Below, in pieces: positions 1 to 4,738 of a stretch of 5,603 nucleotides of DNA. The DNA is from an uncultured Butyricicoccus sp. (GTDB lineage: Bacteria; Bacillota; Clostridia; Oscillospirales; Butyricicoccaceae), in assembly GCA_900555465.1 (NCBI GenBank), contig USLE01000106.1, forward strand, positions 1 through 5,603, in the 5' to 3' direction. A program made the translations under genes and the position numbers. The first letter of the stretch is position 1, and the number at the start of each line of letters is the position of its first letter. Below the pieces are notes generated by a model. That model was not told where the DNA came from. It saw only the letters and a program-made list of their open reading frames with translations, and did no database searches.

Positions 1-330
1 GACGGCAGCGCATCTTCCGGCAGTTATTCCTCTTCGGGTTCTTCCGGCAGCGGTTCTTCGGATATCGATCCGGACGACTACTCGTTTGAGGACTATCTCA
101 AGGACAATGATCCGGATTCCTATGAGTTCTATCAGGATCTGGAAGAAGGCTGGAACTCGGGCGAGTGGGACGCCGAAGATGGCTTTGTCGGTGATGACAG
201 CCACGGTTCGGATGACGGCTTCGAGGATTACCTGTATGAAAATGACCGGGACTCCTATGACAGCTATCAGAGCCTGGAGGATGGCTGGAGCTCGGGTACA
301 TGGGATTCGGAAAACGGATTTTTCGGGTAA
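1..330 (+). CDS. C-terminal end of a protein with two acidic aromatic repeats (5' end outside window)
   Basis: The first base of the window is already in frame, and the frame stays open for 109 codons to a TAA at 328-330; no start codon is visible, so this is only the 3' part of a gene. Residues 1-20 of the visible part are almost entirely Ser and Gly with one Tyr, typical of a flexible linker. Residues 29-64 and 74-109 are two copies of one 36-residue unit that opens with FEDYL and carries a DSY motif, a GW pair, an SGxWD motif and a final GFxG; by hand alignment 24 of 36 positions match. The unit is very rich in Asp and Glu with many Tyr, Trp and Phe and almost no Lys or Arg. The second copy ends exactly at the stop. 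I do not recognise the family. An extracellular or envelope location is plausible from the linker and acidity, but no signal peptide can be seen. Frame choice is supported by the repeat itself; a longer overlapping frame (86-487) shows no such structure. Confidence 0.8.
   Translation, partial: DGSASSGSYSSSGSSGSGSSDIDPDDYSFEDYLKDNDPDSYEFYQDLEEGWNSGEWDAEDGFVGDDSHGSDDGFEDYLYENDRDSYDSYQSLEDGWSSGTWDSENGFFG
85..192 (+). repeat. Acidic aromatic protein repeat, copy 1
   Basis: This stretch encodes visible residues 29-64 of the partial gene at the left edge. The unit begins FEDYL, contains NDPDSY, then EEGW, then SGEWD, and ends GFVG. It lies 135 bases before the second copy. The two copies agree at about two thirds of the amino acids but differ more at the DNA level, so this is an old protein duplication rather than a recent DNA repeat. 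Confidence 0.85.
220..327 (+). repeat. Acidic aromatic protein repeat, copy 2
   Basis: This stretch encodes visible residues 74-109 and abuts the stop codon. It matches copy 1 in the FEDYL opening, the DSY motif, the GW pair, the SGxWD motif and the GFxG ending. A nine-residue Asp/Ser/Gly spacer separates the two copies. More copies may exist upstream of the window. Confidence 0.85.
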
Positions 331-359
331 GAAGCGTATCTCAAAACGAAAAAGTTCGG

Positions 360-376
360 CGCTGCTGGATGCAGCG
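360..376 (+). other. Small hairpin after the left-edge gene
   Basis: CGCTGC (360-365) and GCAGCG (371-376) form a perfect 6-base-pair stem with a 5-base loop, 29 bases after the stop codon of the partial gene. There is no T-run after it, so it does not qualify as a standard intrinsic terminator. It may be an RNA 3'-end structure or chance. Confidence 0.25.
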
Positions 377-597
377 GCTGCCTGCACCAGTTTGCGGGCG
401 GCTGTTGATGCGGCCCGCGATCAGCGCGAGGTAAACAACGTCATAGGGCAGCTGTCTGTATCCGGGTGGCTGTCCTTTTGCCAATAGCCGGGTACTCAGT
501 TTTACCCATCGCCTGTGTCCGTACATTTCGGCCGGCGGGGCGGCTGAACCGGTTCGTGGGGCTGCGGCGGAACCATAAGCAATCGAAGGAGCATATC

Positions 598-604
598 AGG
601 AGGG
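598..604 (+). promoter_or_regulatory. Ribosome binding site of the SLH protein gene
   Basis: AGGAGGG lies 7 bases before the ATG at 612. It is close to the ideal Shine-Dalgarno sequence and fixes this ATG as the start, in agreement with the signal peptide that begins there. Confidence 0.9.
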
Positions 605-611
605 AAGCGCA

Positions 612-2963
612 ATGAAAACAATCGGGCGGACTTTATTGGCGGGGGCAGTATGTGCGGCTGCACTGGGTGCGGGGTGCCTCACGACGGCGGCAGCGGCCCC
701 GATCGACGACGCATACCGTGCTTACTATGATTTCCTGCAAGAGCAGATAGACAGTATCGGCATGCCGGTGACCGATGTTCCTGCGGACGAATTCATAAAC
801 ATTGAAGGCGTGGAGACATGGCTTAACGAAAATGTCAACTATGCACAACTGACCGACTTCAATCAGGACGGGGTTCCGGAACTCGTCTTTGGCAAGGAAG
901 TGGAAGGGGAAAATGTCGCTGGCGGCTCGTTCATCAACTGTATCTACACCTATCAGAACGGGAAAATGGTGCGGCTGGCAGGGAATCTGCCCATAGAGCT
1001 GGATTATGACGGCGGCGATCATTTCAGCCATGAGATGACGCTGAGCAGCGGCACGGACGGATATGTGTATATGGTCTGGACGATTGATGGCGGTGGAACC
1101 AGCTATGAATCAAACTATTACTACACCTTAAAAGATGGGAAATGGCAGGAGGTTGCCGGGTTCGGTAGTGACTTCCATCCGGATATCTACATCAGTCAGG
1201 ATGTATTTTCTTCGACCGGTTATACAACGTATTGGTATTCGGGACCGGATGGGAATAAGGTAGAGCTGCCTTATTCGACGTGGAATTCCCGTCGGCAAGC
1301 CGTTGCAAGCGGCGGCAAAAAGACCTATGAGCTCCACGGCACCGTAAATACAACGCTGAATACGCTTTCCACGCGGGTGGATCCGGAATACGCCAGCCAC
1401 TACCGCACCCCGTCATCGTGGGCAGCAGCGGCAGTTGAGGAGGGCATCGACCGCGGCATCATTCCCAAAACGCTGCAAAAGAAATACGCGGAGCCAATCA
1501 CCCGTGCGGAATTCTGCGCCCTTGCGACTGCGTTTTTCGAGGATGTTTCCGGTACGGAGATTACTGCGCGAGCAACATTCACCGATACATCGGACGAGAG
1601 CGTGGAGAAAATGGGCGGCCTTGGTGTGGTACAGGGTGTAGGCGGCGGACGTTTTGCGCCGAATGACCTGCTGACGCGGGAGGAAGCTGCCGTCATCCTG
1701 ACCAACCTGAGCAGCGCAATGGGAAAAGAGCTGACCGAGGCAGCCCCGTCCTTTACCGATAACAGCACGATTTCTTCCTGGGCGCGCACACAGGTGGGAC
1801 AGGTACAGGCCGCCGGTATCATGAACGGTGTGGAGAACGGGCGCTTCGCGCCGCAGGACCCCTATACCCGCGAGCAGAGCGTGGTCACGATCATGCGTAT
1901 GGAGAGCGGTTCGACGGTTGCGCCGACCGGGCTGGAACTGGAGCCGGAGCAGGATACGATCCGCGCGACCAACTCAACAAAAATCAACTATACGGTCTAT
2001 CCGGAAAACGCGACCAATAAAACCATCGCTTCGTGGACTTCATCCGACCCTGGGATCGCAACGGTATCGGACGGCGTTGTAACCGGCAAGTCTGAGGGAA
2101 CCGTCACGATCACCGCGAGGACGGTCAATGGCGTATCGGCTGACTGCACGATCCGGGTAGAGCCGGAGTTCCAGATGACGATCGAGGCAAAGCGCCTGCC
2201 GGTCACGGTCAACTGCCTGCGTCTGAAAGGTGACAGCTGGAGTTTTCAGGATGTGGATTTCGTGCCGGACGATCCGATTATCATCGGTAAGCTGCGTATT
2301 ACAGATGTACAGCCGGAAAGCCGTCTGGGCAACCTCGGCATTCAGGTGACGGTAAGCGGTGAACTCGAAAACATCAACGAGGGCTTCGATACAGAATTTG
2401 AACCCTACCTGAAATATGACCTGGAAGACGAGGACGGCCATCTCGTAGAGAGCGGCATTGCAGACATTCATGATTATATGCGTGAGCCGGGAGACACGTT
2501 TGAGACGACGCTGTATTTCGATGAGGAAACCATTGACCTGGATTCTTCGTACACGATCTCGTTCCGCAATGATGACGGCAAGGACGAAGCGGACGTCATG
2601 GCGGAAGCGCCTGATATTGCGCTGCCGGATCTGCCCTTCTCTGTAACCGATGAGGATGGGTATATAACAACCATCGAGGACATCGATGTGGATATCCACT
2701 ATTCGAATTCGATTTATTCGGAAGGGTATAAAGCGGATCTCTCGTTTATCGGCACGGCAGAAATAGAGGGCTACGGCGGAGCCTACTTTGTCTGGGAGCT
2801 GTACGATTCCTCCGGCGAGCTGGTAGGAAAAGGAGAGGATAACGTCACGATATCCGACATGGCAGATGACGGTTCCTTTGTGGTCGAACCGCGCTTCAGC
2901 GCCAGAAGCATTGATCTGGTTGAGGGCGAATCCTATACGCTCCGCCTGCGGGCAGCGGAATAA
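612..2963 (+). CDS. Secreted SLH-domain surface protein with a Big_2-like domain
   Basis: This is a complete 783-residue exported protein, probably held on the cell wall by its SLH repeats. Residues 1-29 form a Sec signal peptide: basic MKTIGRT, a hydrophobic core, then AAAAP with cleavage near 27-29. The Cys at 22 is in a poor lipobox context (GAGC), so a lipoprotein is less likely. Residues 30-250 form an uncharacterised module with a calcium-loop-like DxNxDGxxE at 82-90 and many Tyr and Gly residues. Three SLH repeats follow at about 268-311, 322-370 and 380-432, carrying ITRAE (296-300), TREE (355-358) and TREQ (419-422); repeats 2 and 3 show the FTD opening and GRFAP motif. In known SLH proteins such repeats bind pyruvylated secondary wall polysaccharide. 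Residues 440-517 resemble a Big_2 (BID_2) Ig-like domain with the YTVYPENAT, WTSSDP and GTVTITA motifs. Residues about 556-655 and 686-783 are two diverged copies of a beta-rich domain. The ligand or substrate is unknown, and I see no enzymatic motif. A strong ribosome binding site supports the start. Confidence 0.93.
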   Translation: MKTIGRTLLAGAVCAAALGAGCLTTAAAAPIDDAYRAYYDFLQEQIDSIGMPVTDVPADEFINIEGVETWLNENVNYAQLTDFNQDGVPELVFGKEVEGENVAGGSFINCIYTYQNGKMVRLAGNLPIELDYDGGDHFSHEMTLSSGTDGYVYMVWTIDGGGTSYESNYYYTLKDGKWQEVAGFGSDFHPDIYISQDVFSSTGYTTYWYSGPDGNKVELPYSTWNSRRQAVASGGKKTYELHGTVNTTLNTLSTRVDPEYASHYRTPSSWAAAAVEEGIDRGIIPKTLQKKYAEPITRAEFCALATAFFEDVSGTEITARATFTDTSDESVEKMGGLGVVQGVGGGRFAPNDLLTREEAAVILTNLSSAMGKELTEAAPSFTDNSTISSWARTQVGQVQAAGIMNGVENGRFAPQDPYTREQSVVTIMRMESGSTVAPTGLELEPEQDTIRATNSTKINYTVYPENATNKTIASWTSSDPGIATVSDGVVTGKSEGTVTITARTVNGVSADCTIRVEPEFQMTIEAKRLPVTVNCLRLKGDSWSFQDVDFVPDDPIIIGKLRITDVQPESRLGNLGIQVTVSGELENINEGFDTEFEPYLKYDLEDEDGHLVESGIADIHDYMREPGDTFETTLYFDEETIDLDSSYTISFRNDDGKDEADVMAEAPDIALPDLPFSVTDEDGYITTIEDIDVDIHYSNSIYSEGYKADLSFIGTAEIEGYGGAYFVWELYDSSGELVGKGEDNVTISDMADDGSFVVEPRFSARSIDLVEGESYTLRLRAAE

Positions 2964-2973
2964 CGGCGCGCCG
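2964..2973. repeat. 10-base GC palindrome after the SLH gene stop
   Basis: CGGCGCGCCG is a perfect palindrome that begins on the base after the TAA of the SLH protein gene. It is too short and loop-less to be a terminator. It may be chance in GC-rich DNA. Confidence 0.4.
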
Positions 2974-3106
2974 CACTTGTGCTGCAATGCAAAAGACCGC
3001 AAGCAGCAACACCGCAAACACTATGCTGACAGGCAGCGGTGCGATTGGTACCGGCTTGTGCGGTTTGCAGGTTTTTCTGACGGCACGGGCGGTGCTATGA
3101 TAACGG

Positions 3107-3146
3107 AAAAGGCATCCAATCCATATTTGGATTGGATGCCTTTTTT
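3107..3146. terminator. Bidirectional intrinsic terminator
   Basis: GGCATCCAATCCA (3111-3123) pairs perfectly with TGGATTGGATGCC (3128-3140) around a TATT loop, giving a 13-base-pair stem. AAAA at 3107-3110 extends pairing with the T-run at 3141-3146, so the stem can reach 17 base pairs. Read on the plus strand it ends in six T's; read on the minus strand it ends in four T's. It therefore can end transcription of the SLH protein gene and of the minus-strand operon, whose stop codons lie 143 bases before it and 140 bases after it. It is the only strong terminator in the window. Confidence 0.93.
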
Positions 3147-3286
3147 GCAACCGCCAAATCTCCGGCGCAAGGAGTGGCGTTTTCTGCGCCCAGATGTTGT
3201 CCTGTTGCAGTAGTTTGGGTGCGGTGTGCCGTCCCCAAAGCGTAACTGTCTATGCGATGACTGATACAGCGATGCAGGGGCGCTGG

Positions 3287-4063
3287 TCAATTCCTTTTGG
3301 GAATACCCACAACGGCGTGCTGAAGGGCGTTTACGCCCAAATCCATGATGATGAGCCAGATCACCAGGGCCACAATGGAGGTGGCAATGTGTTCTTGAAT
3401 GCCGCCCAGGATCGCGACATAAACCGCCAGACAGAAGGCGTCGGTTACAAATGTCGTGACCATTTTTGAGCCTAAAGTCACCAGCAGCCGCCACGCGATC
3501 GCTGTTCCGACAGCAGTGCCGGTGACCAGCAGAGGCACGAGTGAAACCGCGCTCAACCCGATGACGGATAAAGCGCCCAGCAGGATGGAACCCGGGGTTC
3601 CGAAGGTGCTGATTAAAAGGTCAAACAGGAACGCCGAAAACCATGAAGCGACCAGCGCCAGCAGGGGAGCGGAAATAATGGTGAGCAGGAGCTCTTTCGC
3701 ACGATAACGGAAGCTGTCCATATAAACTTCCCGCTCGTAGCTGTCCATCCCCGCCGGCAGGGGGAGAAACATGGCAGTAAGCAATCCTACGATGATAGGC
3801 TGCAGGCAGGCCATCAGCGCCAGCCGGATCAGATCTGTCCATACCGATGCCGTGCTGATCACCGGGATCTCGTATTGATACCGCAGGATTTTGCAGATTA
3901 CATCCGTCACGACCTCGGCAAAGGGCAGCATACCCATGAGCGCCCCAAAAGCGGTGGCAGTGTCATCATCGGTCAGGATCATCTCGCGAAACCCGATTAT
4001 GAACACGATGATCACAATAACGGCCAGCATCTTCGTCAGGAACTTGTCGAATAGTTTGGACAT
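3287..4063 (-). CDS. Multi-spanning membrane protein of unknown function
   Basis: This is a complete 258-residue hydrophobic protein. By eye the membrane segments fall near residues 11-25, 36-60 (weaker), 76-100, 125-150, 158-190 (possibly two) and 206-240, so about five to seven helices. There is no cleavable signal peptide; the first helix follows MSKLFDKFLTK and would be a signal anchor. A charged loop at 105-123 (SYEREVYMDSFRYRAKE) sits between two helices, and the protein ends in the basic tail IPKRN. I recognise no transporter, protease or enzyme motif, and the general look (small residues, Gly-rich turns, no conserved charged residue inside a helix) does not identify a family. It is the last gene of the minus-strand set, 91 bases after the Gln-rich protein gene, and is followed by the shared terminator. 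Linkage to the AAA+ ATPase suggests a membrane partner, which is an inference. Confidence 0.85.
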   Translation of the reverse strand: MSKLFDKFLTKMLAVIVIIVFIIGFREMILTDDDTATAFGALMGMLPFAEVVTDVICKILRYQYEIPVISTASVWTDLIRLALMACLQPIIVGLLTAMFLPLPAGMDSYEREVYMDSFRYRAKELLLTIISAPLLALVASWFSAFLFDLLISTFGTPGSILLGALSVIGLSAVSLVPLLVTGTAVGTAIAWRLLVTLGSKMVTTFVTDAFCLAVYVAILGGIQEHIATSIVALVIWLIIMDLGVNALQHAVVGIPKRN

Positions 4064-4071
4064 CCTCTTAT

Positions 4072-4077
4072 CTCCTT
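4072..4077 (-). promoter_or_regulatory. Ribosome binding site of the membrane protein gene
   Basis: On the minus strand AAGGAG lies 8 bases before the ATG at 4063-4061, inside an A/G-rich leader. It supports this start over any internal Met. Confidence 0.85.
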
Positions 4078-4154
4078 TTTACAGCGTCCGGGAAGGGCTG
4101 CTTGGTATCCGGCGCTTGCAGGCCGCCGGAAGATTTCGCCGGGGCTGCTTCCTG

Positions 4155-4652
4155 TCAGCCGGGAATGACCGACACCGTGCCGTTTGCACTGACCGCCCTG
4201 CAGCAGTCGACGTACACTTCGATGAAATCATATCCGCCGCGCATAGCGATGCCGCGCGCTTTTTCCAAGCCGTTCGGCAGCGTCTGGCCCGCCTTGTAAT
4301 GCTCGATAATTTCCCCTGTCATATCCAGCGTATGTACTTCATAGGGGCGGCCGAGATAACAGATCGACACATATCCGAGCAGGATGCCGTCCAGCTCCAC
4401 CTCGGGCAGTTCGCTTCGGATCGTCTGTATGATCTCATCCACTTTTTGCTGGTTGTGTGCATGGCCGCCGGCATCCAGCCGGTGGAGCGCCTCCATATAT
4501 GCCTTGGAGCGCGGCCTGCGCAGCAAACGGTCGAGCTTCATCTTGTCGATTTGCTGTTGCTGCTGTTGGCGCTGCTGCGGCTTCACTGCGCTTAACAGAT
4601 CTGCGGCCTGCGTCTGGGCCTGCTGCGTTTTTTTCAACATGGGTCTGGGCAT
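4155..4652 (-). CDS. Gln-rich soluble protein of unknown function, partner candidate of the AAA+ ATPase
   Basis: With the start at 4652 the protein has 165 residues. An in-frame ATG further upstream (4685) would add 11 residues, but an AGGAGGG lies 6 bases before the ATG at 4652, which makes that the likely start. Residues 1-25 are polar, residues 26-34 are Gln apart from one Arg, and residues 35-81 are highly charged and probably helical (IDKMKLDRLLRRPRSK, later VDEIIQTIRSE). Residues 82-165 look like a small folded domain with alternating strands: VELDGILLGYVSICYLGR, then EVHTLDMTGEIIEHYKAG, then GGYDFIEVYVDCCRAVS. There is no signal peptide and no membrane segment, so it should be cytosolic. 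The paired Cys at 150-151 and Cys 98 do not form a recognisable metal site. I do not recognise the family. It lies 78 bases downstream of the ATPase gene on the same strand, which suggests co-expression and perhaps an adaptor or substrate role; that is inference. Confidence 0.85.
   Translation of the reverse strand: MPRPMLKKTQQAQTQAADLLSAVKPQQRQQQQQQIDKMKLDRLLRRPRSKAYMEALHRLDAGGHAHNQQKVDEIIQTIRSELPEVELDGILLGYVSICYLGRPYEVHTLDMTGEIIEHYKAGQTLPNGLEKARGIAMRGGYDFIEVYVDCCRAVSANGTVSVIPG
4551..4577 (-). repeat. Glutamine-codon tract
   Basis: On the minus strand this stretch is a run of CAG and CAA codons with one CGC, coding for residues 26-34 of the Gln-rich protein. CAG and CAA are mixed, so it is not a pure trinucleotide microsatellite, but slippage could still vary its length between strains. 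Confidence 0.75.
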
Positions 4653-4658
4653 GTTTGT

Positions 4659-4665
4659 CCCTCCT
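4659..4665 (-). promoter_or_regulatory. Ribosome binding site that sets the start of the Gln-rich protein
   Basis: On the minus strand AGGAGGG lies 6 bases before the ATG at 4652-4650. The alternative upstream ATG at 4685 has no comparable site in front of it; the sequence before that one is occupied by a hairpin (4688-4714). Confidence 0.88.
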
Positions 4666-4687
4666 GACATCACGAATGAAAGCAAGC

Positions 4688-4714
4688 GCGGAAGCCTGCG
4701 ACAGCTGCTTCCGC
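4688..4714 (-). other. Inverted repeat in the leader between the ATPase and Gln-rich genes
   Basis: GCGGAAGC (4688-4695) and GCTTCCGC (4707-4714) form a perfect 8-base-pair stem with an 11-base loop, in the 78-base gap between the ATPase stop and the start of the Gln-rich protein. No T-run follows in the minus direction, so it is not a typical terminator. It could be an mRNA stability or processing structure that sets the ratio of the two proteins, a repressor site, or chance. Confidence 0.45.
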
Positions 4715-4729
4715 ACTTTGCACACTGAT

Positions 4730-4738
4730 CTTATACCA
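4730..4738 (-). promoter_or_regulatory. Possible extended -10 promoter element before the Gln-rich gene
   Basis: On the minus strand TGGTATAAG overlaps the stop codon of the ATPase gene and fits an extended -10 element (TGn then TATAAt with one mismatch). No good -35 box is found 17 bases upstream. If active, transcription would start just ahead of the leader hairpin and give the Gln-rich and membrane protein genes their own transcript. Confidence 0.22.

Larger units (their letters stand above)
331..611. other. Intergenic spacer with no convincing gene
   Basis: This 281-base gap separates two plus-strand genes. It holds a short hairpin just after the first stop (360-376) and a 10-base palindrome, GAACCGGTTC, at 546-555 whose half-site GAACC recurs at 570-574. 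I found no well-spaced -35/-10 pair; the best pairing, TTGCCA at 477-482 with TTTACC 17 bases later, is weak. A 61-residue minus-strand frame (341-526) lacks recognisable domains. The promoter of the SLH protein gene probably lies here, but I cannot place it. Confidence 0.5.
2964..3286. other. Convergent intergenic region
   Basis: This 323-base gap lies between the stop of the plus-strand SLH protein gene and the stop of the minus-strand membrane protein gene. It holds a 10-base palindrome directly after the SLH gene stop (2964-2973), a strong bidirectional terminator (3107-3146) and a weak inverted repeat, GGCGCA at 3164-3169 with TGCGCC at 3185-3190. On the minus strand one frame encodes a hydrophobic segment across 2971-3033, but it lacks good start signals. 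I see no RNA gene or convincing coding sequence. Confidence 0.7.

Noticed and set aside
86..487. Plus-strand 133-residue frame starting with ATG at 86
   Set aside because: It overlaps the repeat-bearing frame of the left-edge gene, is full of Met, Thr and Arg in a way typical of out-of-frame reading, and has no ribosome binding site. The repeat pattern identifies the other frame as real.
341..526. Minus-strand 61-residue frame in the 331-611 spacer
   Set aside because: There is no recognisable domain, no clear ribosome binding site and an unusual composition; it is too short to support without homologues.
612..680. Reading the SLH protein as a lipoprotein through Cys 22
   Set aside because: The residues before the Cys (GAG) do not fit the lipobox, which needs Leu or similar at -3; the AAAAP site downstream fits ordinary signal peptidase cleavage and the SLH repeats provide wall attachment.
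2040..3017. Minus-strand 325-residue frame antisense to the SLH protein
   Set aside because: It mirrors the reading frame of a gene with clear domains, and its translation is Arg/Ile-rich without any motif. This is an antisense shadow common in GC-rich DNA.
3021..3494. Minus-strand 157-residue frame crossing the terminator
   Set aside because: It runs through the strong terminator hairpin and overlaps the 3' end of the membrane protein gene in another frame; its composition is Arg/His/Ser-rich without domain features.
4109..4129. Inverted repeat CCGGCG / CGCCGG between the Gln-rich and membrane protein genes
   Set aside because: A 6-base-pair stem with a 9-base loop and no T-run does not support a terminator and is easily expected by chance in GC-rich DNA.
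3891..4595. Plus-strand 234-residue frame opposite the membrane and Gln-rich protein genes
   Set aside because: It crosses two supported minus-strand genes and their ribosome binding sites, and has no plausible domain or start signal.
4653..4685. Longer start of the Gln-rich protein at 4685
   Set aside because: The extra 11 residues lack a ribosome binding site and would put the strong AGGAGGG inside the coding region; the ATG at 4652 has that site at 6 bases.
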